This document shows, one piece after another, positions 1 through 9,592 of a DNA stretch of 64,000 nt; within the stretch, counting starts at the first letter, position 1; each line of letters starts with the position of its first letter. The stretch is from JAGMCJ01 sp046761005 (lineage in GTDB: Archaea > Thermoplasmatota > Thermoplasmata > RBG-16-68-12 > JAGMCJ01), in assembly GCA_046761005.1 (NCBI GenBank), contig JBHIFI010000002.1:4399-68398 (forward strand), written 5' to 3'. Position numbers and translations under genes: made by a program. The notes beneath the pieces were generated by a model. The model ran no database searches and had not been told where the DNA came from. It worked only from the letters and a program-made list of their open reading frames with translations.

Positions 1-1
1 C

Positions 2-2707
2 GTTATCCTACTCTCCGTTATATGGATGATGTATCCGGTTGAAAAGGTCGAAGTTGGAATAACCATAGATGGCAGTTTCGAGGACTGGTCTGGCGTTCGC
101 TCATTCTCTGATCCATTTCAGTCAGTGACGAATCCGAACATTAACATGTCCAAATACGCCATCGATCTTGAGGACGGAGTTCTCTCCTACCTCATCGAAG
201 TTGAAGGCCTGCCTTTCCTTGATCCTTCAATCCCAGATTCATTCTTCGTTTTCATCGACAGTGATGCCAATCCTCAGACAGGCTACATCCTGCCAGAGCT
301 TGGCGCAGACTACATGGTAGACCTCTCAGGTTACAACGGCTCGCTCACGATGCACCGCCTCCTCAAGTTCAATATATCCCGCGAAAGGAATGATTGGGCT
401 GGTTGGATCGGTGTGGGCGGTGCAAGAGCCGCCTTCAGAGATAACCGAATCGAACTCCAACTCAGCGGCCTAGTAATTGGCAACCTTTCCGACGACTTCC
501 GCACCGTCCTATATGCAGATGACAACTCCGGAAATCTCACACATTCCTCGATAACCTTCGGAATGAGGGACAATCCCTCCCTTCTTGTCGTCCAGAGGGG
601 ATCTTCTGACGATGTAATCCCCCTGAGCCCAGAGGTTTCCGTTTTGAGGGTGGAACTCAAAGCAATTGAGAAGACAAGAGTGGGATCGATATCTCTCAGG
701 GACTCCTTTTCAAATCCCTATGAGTCAGTTTTGGAAACATCCCTTAATCTTGACAGTGGTGACAGACGCTCAATAAATGTTCCTGTGAATACTACACTTC
801 TCGCTTCCCGTGTGGGCGAGCTTGTCACATTCTCTGTCTCAGGGCTTAGCGACAATCGTGGGAATGCAATCAAGTTCGACCTAACGGGTCGGCCCACCGT
901 ATGCTATATTGGCAATCCACCCGCCGAAGAATTGATCGACGGGTGGTTCGGAAGTTGGAAAAACAAGACTCTAAGAGCGGATACCGATATGGTTGCGCCT
1001 AGGAACAGAAATCTAAACATTGAGAACTATTTTGCATTTCATAATCAGTCTGATAATTTTGCTTATTTCTACTTCAACGTCGAAGGAGAGGTCCTTGCAG
1101 GATTCGCCATTCCACAGGTGAAAAAGAAGATAGTTCCCGCCGCACCGACGATTCCAGGGCCTCCTGGGATTCCCCCGCCGAACATGGGCGAAGACATAGC
1201 TAGAATCTATTTGGACTCCAACTCCTCTATCCCATCTGAGTGTTTCATACACGAGATATATGCAGATGCACTGATTGACATCCGTGGGAAGTATGGGGAG
1301 ATTACAAACCACACGGTTTATACGTGTCAGGGAGGTCTCTGGAGGCCCATCGATGATGCTGACTCTTACTCTGCGAACGATGAAACGCAAGTGGAAATCT
1401 CCTTGAGCCTTGCATACACACCCGATATAAGCAACACGAAGATATTTTTCACAATGACAGATTGGAAGAAAGATGTGGACAATGCAACCCTTGAGACGTC
1501 ATGGGGGACTAAGAGCAGGACAAGAGCAATCTACACAATCGAGAGTACAACGAACTCGTTGACAACTACTGCGTTTTCCACGCAGAGGAAGCTTTTCTAT
1601 GACGGAACGAACTTTTGGGCGATTTACTATGACGGAGGAGAAGGTGATACGCGCTATGAGTGGAGCGAGGACGGCGAAAGCTGGGATAATATCGCCTATA
1701 GCGTGTTCACTACCTCAGGAGTGATACACTCCTCGCTTTGGTATGATTACTCAAACCAGATCGTATATGTCGTCGGAGATGATTCTGCTTCTGACACTTC
1801 CGTGTTAGTGAGAAGGGGGACGGTATCACCCGGCACGAAAACGATCTCCTGGGGAACCGAGCAAACTGTTGTTATCTCAGCACTCGGTCTGCCAGCTAAG
1901 GTTCCCTTCATATGCAAGGTAGCTGATGAAAGGCTCTGGATTATTTCCAACACGAATGAGTCAGGGATACCCCCATTCAATGTCGCCGCCCGAAGGTCTA
2001 CCAGTCCAGATGACATACAAGAATGGGACGAGAGAACGGTTCTTAGAGACAGCGCGGTCGACGATAACTGGGTCTATCCAATAATATTGCCATTGTCTTC
2101 GAATGCCGAAGATGCGGATGCCTATGCGCTCTGGTACGCAGACGGGAATATAGAGGGAAAGAAATGGGAGAACAGCTCGAGTTCCTGGGAAAGCCAGGAG
2201 GACATTACAACGACGACCGGTGATGTGGACTACAAGTCTCCATCTGCTGTTGTCGATGCGGATAATCAGGTTCATCTGATATATAGCGATTTGAGCGGTT
2301 ACATGAGCTATATGTACAGGGAGATCACGGGAACCTGGCAGACGGGACCGCAAATCGAAGGTACCGAAGCGGACAACCGGTATCCAACATTGACTCTACT
2401 GAATTCAACAGACCCAGAACAGCTCTATTCCTTCTATATAAGAAGCAATCAGATTTACTGCAAATACATGAGCATTGGCGGAGCGGAATGGTCATCAATA
2501 ACTCTCACACAGAACACAGATACGAAGACGAATCTCACTTCAATATACTCTGTCTCATCGACAAGTCGTATTTCTTGGGAATGGCTCAACATTACTGGGT
2601 CCAATTACAATATCGACTTTGAGAGGATCCCCGAGTTCCAAGACATCCTTGCACCCATTACTTTCGCCCTCCTGATACCCATAATTTTAAGGCGGAGAAA
2701 GAAGTAG
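2..2707 (+). CDS. Secreted beta-propeller-like surface protein with PEF-CTERM-like tail (5' end outside window)
   Basis: The reading frame is open from base 2, and the residues before the first ATG (base 26) are hydrophobic (VILLSVIW), so a signal peptide is cut by the window edge and the true start lies to the left. The protein is rich in Ser, Thr, Asn and Trp. Its second half, from about residue 500, has repeated aromatic and Asp-rich strands (YDGTNFWAIYYDGG, WSEDGESWD, HSSLWYDYSN) like sialidase or kelch-type propeller blades. It ends with PEF, a hydrophobic stretch and RRRKK, the layout of archaeosortase-processed PEF-CTERM proteins. Inference: an exported, C-terminally anchored cell-surface protein. 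No catalytic residues were identified. It stops 5 bp before the ychF start. Confidence 0.7.
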   Translation, partial: VILLSVIWMMYPVEKVEVGITIDGSFEDWSGVRSFSDPFQSVTNPNINMSKYAIDLEDGVLSYLIEVEGLPFLDPSIPDSFFVFIDSDANPQTGYILPELGADYMVDLSGYNGSLTMHRLLKFNISRERNDWAGWIGVGGARAAFRDNRIELQLSGLVIGNLSDDFRTVLYADDNSGNLTHSSITFGMRDNPSLLVVQRGSSDDVIPLSPEVSVLRVELKAIEKTRVGSISLRDSFSNPYESVLETSLNLDSGDRRSINVPVNTTLLASRVGELVTFSVSGLSDNRGNAIKFDLTGRPTVCYIGNPPAEELIDGWFGSWKNKTLRADTDMVAPRNRNLNIENYFAFHNQSDNFAYFYFNVEGEVLAGFAIPQVKKKIVPAAPTIPGPPGIPPPNMGEDIARIYLDSNSSIPSECFIHEIYADALIDIRGKYGEITNHTVYTCQGGLWRPIDDADSYSANDETQVEISLSLAYTPDISNTKIFFTMTDWKKDVDNATLETSWGTKSRTRAIYTIESTTNSLTTTAFSTQRKLFYDGTNFWAIYYDGGEGDTRYEWSEDGESWDNIAYSVFTTSGVIHSSLWYDYSNQIVYVVGDDSASDTSVLVRRGTVSPGTKTISWGTEQTVVISALGLPAKVPFICKVADERLWIISNTNESGIPPFNVAARRSTSPDDIQEWDERTVLRDSAVDDNWVYPIILPLSSNAEDADAYALWYADGNIEGKKWENSSSSWESQEDITTTTGDVDYKSPSAVVDADNQVHLIYSDLSGYMSYMYREITGTWQTGPQIEGTEADNRYPTLTLLNSTDPEQLYSFYIRSNQIYCKYMSIGGAEWSSITLTQNTDTKTNLTSIYSVSSTSRISWEWLNITGSNYNIDFERIPEFQDILAPITFALLIPIILRRRKK

Positions 2708-2712
2708 CGATA

Positions 2713-3909
2713 ATGCTAATGGAAATGGGCATCGTCGGGAAGCCAAACGTTGGGAAGAGCACCTTCTTTTGCGCAGCCACCCTAGCGCCCGCTGAAATTG
2801 CAGAGTATCCCTTTACGACAATTGAAGCGAACAGAGGAATCACTTATGTGAGGGCCAAATGTCCTCACACGGAGCTAGGTGTCGAGTGCAATCCTAACAA
2901 TGCGCCATGTGAGAACGGAACCAGGCTTGTGCCAGTAGAAATGCTTGACGTTGCAGGTCTCGTTCCAGACGCTCACAAGGGAAGAGGACTCGGTAACAAG
3001 TTCTTGGACGACCTTAGGCAGGCCAAGGCCCTGATTCATATCGTAGATGCCAGCGGAGGGACGGACCACGAAGGAAACATCGTGGAGCTTGGAAGCCACG
3101 ACCCTCTGTCGGATGTACAATTCCTCGATACCGAGATATCCCAATGGATGAAGGGCATTTTGGAGAAAGGATGGAAGAAGGTCGTCAGACAAATTCAATT
3201 GGAGGGGCTAAAGCTCGAGAAAGCAATTCAAGAGAGAATGACTGGCCTTGGATTCACTGATTCGATGGTTCTAGAAGCACTCAGGCAGACGGAGATAAAT
3301 GAGAAGCCAATGAACTGGTCAGAGGACGATGTGCTGCGGCTTGCGGATAGTCTGCGCAGGGTTGGCAAGCCCATGATAATTGCAGCAAACAAATGTGATA
3401 TCACCCCAGATGAGAACATAAGAAGACTGACGTCCTTGAAGGAAAAGATCGTGGTTCCGACGTCTGCAGAATCGGAGCTTGCGCTTCGGCGTGCAGCAAA
3501 GTCTAACCTCATATCATACAATGTAGGGGACGATCATTTTGAGATTCTGGATGAGAGCAAGCTAAACGAGAAGCAGTTGAAGGGACTGAGATTCGTGAGC
3601 AATGTTCTGAAGAGATTCGGAAACACCGGAATCCAGAAATGTGTAGAGGATGCCATTTTCAATCTTTTGAACATGATTGTCGTATATCCCGTTGAGGATG
3701 AGAACAAGTGGACCGATAAGGACGGAAGAGTACTACCAGACGCCTACCTTCTCCCCAGGGGTAGCAATGCAAAGGATTTAGCCTACGAGGTGCATACCGA
3801 ACTAGGAGACAACTTCATTCGTGCAATCGATGGTAGAACCAAGAGGGTCGTTGGTGCCGATCACGAGCTGAAGGATGAAGACATCATGACTATAGTGGCA
3901 AGGGCGTAA
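2713..3909 (+). CDS. ychF: YchF/Ola1-type redox-regulated nucleotide-binding protein (Obg family)
   Basis: A cytoplasmic P-loop NTPase of the Obg clade that associates with ribosomes. The G1 motif GKPNVGKST is at about residues 9-17, G3 is DVAGLVPDAHKGRG at about 79, and the NKCD-type G4 is at about 225. The C-terminal TGS domain runs from about 320 to 398 (VVYPVEDENKW and following). Length (398 aa) fits archaeal YchF. Three ATGs lie within the first five codons (2713, 2719, 2725); the first is listed, but homologues usually have only 2-5 residues before GLVGKPNVGKS, so any could be used. The stop is one base from the polB start, so the two genes are probably co-transcribed. Confidence 0.93.
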   Translation: MLMEMGIVGKPNVGKSTFFCAATLAPAEIAEYPFTTIEANRGITYVRAKCPHTELGVECNPNNAPCENGTRLVPVEMLDVAGLVPDAHKGRGLGNKFLDDLRQAKALIHIVDASGGTDHEGNIVELGSHDPLSDVQFLDTEISQWMKGILEKGWKKVVRQIQLEGLKLEKAIQERMTGLGFTDSMVLEALRQTEINEKPMNWSEDDVLRLADSLRRVGKPMIIAANKCDITPDENIRRLTSLKEKIVVPTSAESELALRRAAKSNLISYNVGDDHFEILDESKLNEKQLKGLRFVSNVLKRFGNTGIQKCVEDAIFNLLNMIVVYPVEDENKWTDKDGRVLPDAYLLPRGSNAKDLAYEVHTELGDNFIRAIDGRTKRVVGADHELKDEDIMTIVARA

Positions 3910-3910
3910 G

Positions 3911-6280
3911 ATGGGAAGTTGGGATGTCAGATTGCTCAATGCCTCATACAAAGAGGAAAGCAAGGGTGTAGTCGTCGAACTCTTCGGCAAGACTCGTGAT
4001 GATAGGTCCATCTCCATAAGGTATGAGGGCTTCTATCCTTACTTCTATGTAGTCGACCCGCCCAAGATTCTTATAGATACGTTTGAGCATGACTCAGAGG
4101 TCAAAGAGATGCAAAGTGTCCAGCTCTGGGCGGATGGCGAGATGAGGAACTGCAAGCAGGTAATCCTGCATCATCCTTGGAAAACACCTGAGTATAGGGC
4201 ACGTGCCAAGAGGTATTGTGGTATTCTAGCCGCCGACATACCGTTTGCACTCCGCTTCATCTTTGACAAAGACCTGGGGTCATGTGTCAGGGTCGTGGGA
4301 GAAGAGGTGGAGGGTCCCTACAGCACAGAACTCGCTGTCAAGGCAGAGGGGTTTGAGCAGATAGAACCCTTCAATCCTTGGCTGAAGATCATGAGCTTTG
4401 ACATTGAGAATAGCATCAAGGATGGGAAAATATTCACGATATGTTGCGTCACAAGGGAGAACGGAGAGCTCCAAGATAAGTGCTTTGAGGGTTCAGAAAG
4501 GGAGATCATAGAGGGCTTCGTAGACTATGTAAAGGAAAAGGACCCTGACGTGATCACCGGATACAACATAGATGGATATGATATTCCCCTTCTTCGTGAC
4601 AGGGCCAGAAAGAACGCTATTCCCGAACTCTACCTTTCAAGAAACGATGTCCCCCTGCGGGAAGGTGGGGCGAGATTCTGGAGAATCTATGGGAGGATAG
4701 TCGCAGATGCATGGTGGAACGCCAAGAGAGAGCTCAGGCCGAAGCAAGAAACGCTGGATCACGTTGCAAGACTCGTTCTCGGCGAAGGCAAGAGGGACGT
4801 TGATCCAAGCAAGATAGATGAGGAATGGGAGAAGGACAAAGAGAAGGTGATGAGATACTGCAAGAAGGATGCCCAGCTCGCATTGAGAATTCTGGAAAGC
4901 ATTGGAGTTCTAGAGAAATCGATGGATTTGGCTATCGTTTCAAAGCTTCCAGTTGACTATGTTCTGAATGGCAGGACATCCACACTGATAGACTCCATAC
5001 TCATCAGGACAGCCGACCGCGCAAATGTCGGGGTCCCAATGACCCGCACAGGCCGCAGGGGCGAGTCCATAGAGGGAGGTTACGTTCACACTATTCCTTC
5101 TGGGCTCTACCATTGGGTCTGCGTTCTTGATTTCAAGGCGATGTATCCAAATCTCATAATCGCGAACAACATCTGTTTCACGACCCTTTCAGATGAGGGA
5201 ACCATTTCCAGTCCTACGGGGGCGAAATTCCTGAGCAAGGATGAAAAACTGGGGCTTCTGCCAAACATACTGAGTAACCTGATGAAGCAACGTGATGAGG
5301 CAAAGGCCCAGATGAGGGAGGCAGAGGGAGACAAAAGGAAGTACTATGACGGACTGCAGGATGCCATCAAGATATTGATGAACGCCTTCTACGGTGTCTT
5401 CGCCTCGAGCTTCTACAGATTTACCAATCCCAAAATCGGAGCAACAATAACTGCAATCGCTAGAGAAAATACGAAAAGCGTTATCTCCCAACTAGAGGAC
5501 GAGGGTCTGAGGGTGATATACGGTGATACCGACAGCGTCTTTTTCCAATCACCTGAGGAAGGTGTGGATTCGTCCGTCAGAATCGGAGAGGGAATCGCGG
5601 AAAGATTTTCTAAGGGCGGGGCAATCCTGGAATTCGAGAAGGTCCTGGAGCCGTTCTTCTCTCACGGAAGGAAGAAGAGATACGTGGGCAAGGTTGTGTG
5701 GCCGGAGGAGGATCTTCTTGTTCGAGGCTATGAGTTGAGGAGAACGGATGCCTTTGATCTCCAGAGCGAAGGGCAGGCGATGCTGTTCGAGAGAATAATG
5801 GAAAACGACATAGACGGTGCCATTCGCATCGCAAGAGATCTGGTTTCCGATGCTAGAGAGGGAAAGGTTCCTTTCGAGAAACTTGTCATATCCCGCACGG
5901 TGCGGGATGAGAAAAGCTACGTCAGTCCTGATGCACTTCCCAATGTTCAGGCGGCCCGCAAGTTGAGGGAGTGGGGGTATGAGGTCGTTCCCGGAATGAA
6001 GGTCTCCTGGATTGTGACAGATGGGAAGAAGGCTCCACAGCAAATCTCACCCTATGTCAGCGGAAGAGAGTTCGAGGATACGCCAGACTGGAACTACTAC
6101 GCCCGCAGGTTGGCGCACACACTCGGCTACGTCACTGAGGTCTTCGGATGGGATGAGAAGAGTCTTTTGGCGGGAAGTCAGCAGGTCACTCTTTTCCACG
6201 AGGATTTCGGTACCAAGAGGAACACTGATGTGAAGGTCAAGAAGACAGAAAAGAAGCTCACTCTGGAAGATTTCATGTGA
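3911..6280 (+). CDS. polB: Family-B DNA polymerase with 3'-5' exonuclease
   Basis: Replicative or repair DNA polymerase of 789 aa, the usual archaeal PolB size. All exonuclease motifs are visible: Exo I FDIEN (about residue 163), Exo II GYNIDGYDIP (about 217) and Exo III YCKKDAQLALR (about 316). Polymerase motifs A (DFKAMYPNLI, about 406), B (KILMNAFYG, about 490) and C (YGDTDSV, about 536) and the KKRY motif are intact, so the enzyme should be active. The C-terminus KKLTLEDFM resembles a weak PCNA-interacting peptide. The start ATG lies one base after the ychF stop, consistent with translational coupling. Confidence 0.96.
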   Translation: MGSWDVRLLNASYKEESKGVVVELFGKTRDDRSISIRYEGFYPYFYVVDPPKILIDTFEHDSEVKEMQSVQLWADGEMRNCKQVILHHPWKTPEYRARAKRYCGILAADIPFALRFIFDKDLGSCVRVVGEEVEGPYSTELAVKAEGFEQIEPFNPWLKIMSFDIENSIKDGKIFTICCVTRENGELQDKCFEGSEREIIEGFVDYVKEKDPDVITGYNIDGYDIPLLRDRARKNAIPELYLSRNDVPLREGGARFWRIYGRIVADAWWNAKRELRPKQETLDHVARLVLGEGKRDVDPSKIDEEWEKDKEKVMRYCKKDAQLALRILESIGVLEKSMDLAIVSKLPVDYVLNGRTSTLIDSILIRTADRANVGVPMTRTGRRGESIEGGYVHTIPSGLYHWVCVLDFKAMYPNLIIANNICFTTLSDEGTISSPTGAKFLSKDEKLGLLPNILSNLMKQRDEAKAQMREAEGDKRKYYDGLQDAIKILMNAFYGVFASSFYRFTNPKIGATITAIARENTKSVISQLEDEGLRVIYGDTDSVFFQSPEEGVDSSVRIGEGIAERFSKGGAILEFEKVLEPFFSHGRKKRYVGKVVWPEEDLLVRGYELRRTDAFDLQSEGQAMLFERIMENDIDGAIRIARDLVSDAREGKVPFEKLVISRTVRDEKSYVSPDALPNVQAARKLREWGYEVVPGMKVSWIVTDGKKAPQQISPYVSGREFEDTPDWNYYARRLAHTLGYVTEVFGWDEKSLLAGSQQVTLFHEDFGTKRNTDVKVKKTEKKLTLEDFM

Positions 6281-6353
6281 GGCTCTGGAAGGCCAGTCAT
6301 CATCTCGTTTCAAGAGAGTTCCATGCTCTACCTACATTCTTTTGGCAAAGCCA

Positions 6354-6360
6354 TTTATAT
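6354..6360 (+). promoter_or_regulatory. TATA box of the L15e gene
   Basis: TTTATAT preceded by a purine-rich BRE-like CAAAGCC. It predicts a transcript start near 6384 and a leader of about 65-70 nt before the ATG at 6452. Confidence 0.5.
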
Positions 6361-6451
6361 CCGACGAATACTTATGAGGGTCAAGTCGCGAGATCATATC
6401 TCGCTGGAGATGTGCCAAAGGTGAATCCACAAACGCCCGGGAGGGCTGCGA

Positions 6452-7075
6452 ATGAACGAGGAAACAGAAGAGAAGAAATCGACTCGACACAGGAACATGT
6501 ATCATTATGTTAGGGATGCGTGGAAGAAACCCGATGAGGGATACCTCAAAGAATTACAGTGGCAGAGATTGATTGAGTGGAGGAGAGGGCCCTCGTTCCA
6601 GAGGGTTGAGAGACCCACGAGGATAGACCGCGCTCGAGCACTGGGATACAAGGCGAAGCAGGGCTACGTCATCGTAAGGGCAAGGGTGAGAAGAGGAGGC
6701 CTACGAAAACCAACGATCAGAGGAGGCCGAAGAGCGAAGAGGAAGGGAATAAAGAAGATAACGATGGCAAAGAGCATTCAGAGAATCGCAGAAGAGAGAA
6801 CCGCCAAGAGGTACCCTAACCTGGAGGTTCTCAACTCCTATTGGATTGGTGAGGATGGGAGGCACAAATACTACGAAGTCATACTCGTTGACCCGCATCA
6901 TCCTGTGATAAAGAACGATCCCAAGATTTCCTGGATAGGAGAAGGGTCCCACAAAAGAAGGGTTTATCGGGGACTGACGTCCGCTGGAAAGAAGAGTCGC
7001 GGTCTAAGGAAGAAAGGAAAGGGGGCGGAAAAGGTCCGACCGTCCGCAGGAACTCATGACCGTAAGGGGAAGTAG
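6452..7075 (+). CDS. rpl15e: Large ribosomal subunit protein eL15 (L15e)
   Basis: Basic 207-aa protein with the family hallmarks MYHYVRDAWKKP, QWQRLIEWRR, ARALGYKAKQGYVIVRARVR and RGGRRAKRKG. It belongs to the 50S subunit of archaea and eukaryotes and binds 23S rRNA. The listed start adds 15 residues before the MYHY where homologues begin. It is preferred because a strong GGGAGGG Shine-Dalgarno lies 6-7 bases upstream, whereas the in-frame ATG at 6497 has none. The gene has its own TATA box at 6354 and converges on the next gene, with stops 1-2 bases apart. Confidence 0.95.
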   Translation: MNEETEEKKSTRHRNMYHYVRDAWKKPDEGYLKELQWQRLIEWRRGPSFQRVERPTRIDRARALGYKAKQGYVIVRARVRRGGLRKPTIRGGRRAKRKGIKKITMAKSIQRIAEERTAKRYPNLEVLNSYWIGEDGRHKYYEVILVDPHHPVIKNDPKISWIGEGSHKRRVYRGLTSAGKKSRGLRKKGKGAEKVRPSAGTHDRKGK

Positions 7076-7076
7076 C

Positions 7077-7928
7077 TCACTCCCTTATTCTCTTCAGTAG
7101 ATTATCTAATTCCTCTTTGCTCAGCCCGATTGTGGGGTAGAATACTGGAATCCCCTTCGCGGGTGTGTACTTATCCCGGTCCTCCCATGTCGTTACGAAT
7201 CCTTGACAGCGGGATTTATCAATGAGAGGATCTAGGTCAGACCAACTGTCCGGAGAATAGGCTTTCAGGCGGATGTCCCAATTCCTGAGCGGGTCAAAGG
7301 TCTCCGACTCGTCAAAACGCGAGATGTGAACCTTGCATCCCCTCTTCATCATCAGCCATGCTCCTACGAGACCCTCAGAAGAGTCTACAACCGCAAGCAC
7401 CGCTCCCTGCGTGCCGAGCGGCATCCCGCCAGGTGCAGGAATTCTCTCGCTGAATACATAGGCGCCTTTTCCCCTCACTTCAATGAAGACCTCAATATCG
7501 GGCTGGCTCAAATCTACCTCGAGATTCTCGATGCGGGACTGTATCGCCCTTCCTACATAGCTCGCAAGCTCCTGACTCGTGTACTTGTGATCTCCAGTCC
7601 TCCTCGTTCTAACGGCAAATTTCTTTCCCGGTTTCAATTCTGAGCGAAACCTCTTGATCGCGACTTGCGCTATGTCCTCCATGTCAGAACTCGTAGTTTC
7701 CGCAACGCTAAATGACGTAATACCGAATATTCTGCTCAGAATCTCTGAGGCGTGTCGAATCTCATCTGTATCCAGATAGATTCTTCCATATTCGGACCTC
7801 ATCATGCACTCCACGCCCCTATGAAGGAAATAATCCTGTATGTTTGTGACAAGCCTATCCTGAAATTTTCGCCTCACCCAGTTGCTTTTCAGAGCGATTT
7901 CACCATATCTTATCAGGAATCTTGGCAT
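7077..7928 (-). CDS. THUMP-domain protein, ThiI-like with lost PP-loop
   Basis: The first 165 or so residues match the NFLD-like plus THUMP region of the tRNA 4-thiouridine synthase ThiI (MPRFLIRYGEIALKS at the N-terminus; KFAVRTRRTGDHKYTS). In ThiI the next domain starts with the ATP-pyrophosphatase motif SGGxDSP followed by AAWLMMKRG. Here the segment is VVDSSEGLVGAWLMMKRG: the helix is kept but the SGGxDS loop is replaced. The protein ends at 283 aa, well short of the ThiI lengths I know of, with no rhodanese domain or catalytic Cys pair visible. Inference: an RNA-binding THUMP protein that no longer activates tRNA with ATP, perhaps a partner or regulator. It is divergent from the TauE/SafE gene. 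Confidence 0.8.
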   Translation of the reverse strand: MPRFLIRYGEIALKSNWVRRKFQDRLVTNIQDYFLHRGVECMMRSEYGRIYLDTDEIRHASEILSRIFGITSFSVAETTSSDMEDIAQVAIKRFRSELKPGKKFAVRTRRTGDHKYTSQELASYVGRAIQSRIENLEVDLSQPDIEVFIEVRGKGAYVFSERIPAPGGMPLGTQGAVLAVVDSSEGLVGAWLMMKRGCKVHISRFDESETFDPLRNWDIRLKAYSPDSWSDLDPLIDKSRCQGFVTTWEDRDKYTPAKGIPVFYPTIGLSKEELDNLLKRIRE

Positions 7929-7999
7929 GTGTCCTCCCCTATGCCATGCTTGGATAATATCTTTCTCGGTAGTTTAATAGTGCTCATATCTATTTCCGC

Positions 8000-8803
8000 G
8001 TGATGGAAACTTGGACGGCGGCCATCCTTATCACGATGGTCTTCGGTGTAGCCTTCATTTATTCCAACCTAGGTCTAGGCGGAGGTCTTCTGTTCGTCCC
8101 CATCCTTCTCTCGCTCACAACCTATCCCAAGGAAGTCGTCGTGCCGATCTCACTGACCTTCACGATTGCAACATCACTTTCAGCCACGCTGAACCATCAA
8201 AGAAAGGGTCTGGTTGACTTCAATCTCGCTCTCGCTCTCCTTTCCGGAGCGCTTGTCGGTGCAGTTTTCGGAGTACTATTCAATCTCAATGTGCCAAAAG
8301 AGGTATTCTACGCGGTTTTCATTGCCGTCGTCCTTGTCATGGCGTCAAAGATGCTCAGAGACTGGATGCAGAAGGCGAGGGACGAGGATAGCGACGATGT
8401 ATCCAAGGTGACGAGGCCTAGAAAGTTTCTGAGTTCCACTGGAACACTTGCCTCAGGATTCACATCAGGGAGTCTCGGCATCGGTGGCGGTCTTGTCAAT
8501 GTTCCACTCATGGAATATGTCTTGGGTTTGGGGGCGAGGAGGGCCATAGGAACGTCAAGCCTGATGATAATATTCACCGGAGCCTTTGGCTTCTTCACTT
8601 ATCTTCTTCTTGGAACTCCGGAGCCAATCGATTTGAATCTGGTGCTAATGCTATGGCCCTTTGTTTTCGTGGGCGCATTCGTCGGCTCCAGATGGGGTCT
8701 CGAAAAGCTGAAGAGCAGGGTCGTGGCTCTTATTTTCATAGTCGTGGTTTTCCTAGCCGCCCTCAAAATGGCACTCGATCTCTATTTCTTCCTTCTGCTG
8801 TGA
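8000..8803 (+). CDS. TauE/SafE family membrane permease
   Basis: 267-aa polytopic protein with the paired-repeat layout of sulfite or organic-anion exporters. Each half opens with a glycine-rich motif, SNLGLGGGLLFVPIL (about residues 22-36) and SGSLGIGGGLVNVPL (about 157-171), and about eight membrane segments are visible. Start GTG at 8000 or the adjacent ATG at 8003. It is transcribed away from the ThiI-like gene. The substrate cannot be told from sequence; sulfite, sulfoacetate or similar anions are typical for the family. Confidence 0.85.
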   Translation: MMETWTAAILITMVFGVAFIYSNLGLGGGLLFVPILLSLTTYPKEVVVPISLTFTIATSLSATLNHQRKGLVDFNLALALLSGALVGAVFGVLFNLNVPKEVFYAVFIAVVLVMASKMLRDWMQKARDEDSDDVSKVTRPRKFLSSTGTLASGFTSGSLGIGGGLVNVPLMEYVLGLGARRAIGTSSLMIIFTGAFGFFTYLLLGTPEPIDLNLVLMLWPFVFVGAFVGSRWGLEKLKSRVVALIFIVVVFLAALKMALDLYFFLLL

Positions 8804-8886
8804 TGTTGGGAGAGTCAAGTCTTTCTGCCTTCCAGAACTCATGATTCCAAAGGATGTTAGAATGACACCTCTGAGCCTTGCCAGAA

Positions 8887-9549
8887 TCATGCGAACATGG
8901 TCCTCGGTGTTGCCGAAAAGGTCCACTTTTCCTTGTTTTTGTAAAGGTCGCGAAGAAGATTCGTGGCAACTTTTGTCTCCAACTTACTTAGGAGTCTTGC
9001 GACATGCTTGCACATCAGCTTCTCCGACATCCAAGCTATCCAGTCACCGCAATCATGAGCGAATATTCTTGACTTGAGATCTACTTTAATGAGATACTCC
9101 TTGACTCTGGAAACGATGTACTCGTCCGTTACCTTATCTATTCTCACTCTGTCATCGAGAATCTCTCTTGAACTCTGGATCCTCTTCCTTCCCACGAAAT
9201 GGAGCAAGAGGTTATCTAGCGAGAGGTTCTCAGGATCTGCATCTTCAGCAAATACAAGATCAGGCGTTCTCTCAGAACCGCCGATAGCCTCCTGAAACTC
9301 CTTCGGATCTATTCCGAATCTCTCAAGGGCCGAATCGATTCTTTGGTCGATGTATAGGCACTCCTCCTCAGTGTATTTCCTTCGGCTCCTGTCCATGCTG
9401 AAGAACCTCCGCGCGAGCTTCGCTCTTCTTGGAGTGTCCAACGGATACTTCCAGTTTTCAGGATCAGCGTACAGTTCTGGATCAGTGGGGAAGCCTGGAG
9501 GAGGCCTCATCCATGCACCTCCCCTTCGGACAGGCCTTTTCCCCTTCAT
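8887..9549 (-). CDS. Degenerate SWIM zinc-finger protein
   Basis: 220 aa. The N-terminal third has a positively charged helix pair (YPLDTPRRAKLARRFFSM, then KYTEEECLYIDQRIDSALERFGI) of a kind I recognise from DUF6582-like proteins. The C-terminal third has HDCGDW, a helix, then CKHVARLL, matching the archaeal variant of the SWIM finger in which the first CxC is reduced to one Cys (normal pattern CxC...CxH). SWIM fingers bind nucleic acid or protein partners, often in recombination-related proteins. Function unknown. It opens the accessory stretch that contains the IS and toxin-antitoxin genes and is convergent with the TauE gene. Confidence 0.55.
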   Translation of the reverse strand: MKGKRPVRRGGAWMRPPPGFPTDPELYADPENWKYPLDTPRRAKLARRFFSMDRSRRKYTEEECLYIDQRIDSALERFGIDPKEFQEAIGGSERTPDLVFAEDADPENLSLDNLLLHFVGRKRIQSSREILDDRVRIDKVTDEYIVSRVKEYLIKVDLKSRIFAHDCGDWIAWMSEKLMCKHVARLLSKLETKVATNLLRDLYKNKEKWTFSATPRTMFA

Positions 9550-9592
9550 CAGAAATCAAACTGCCAACAACTATTCAAAACTTCTTGCAGAA

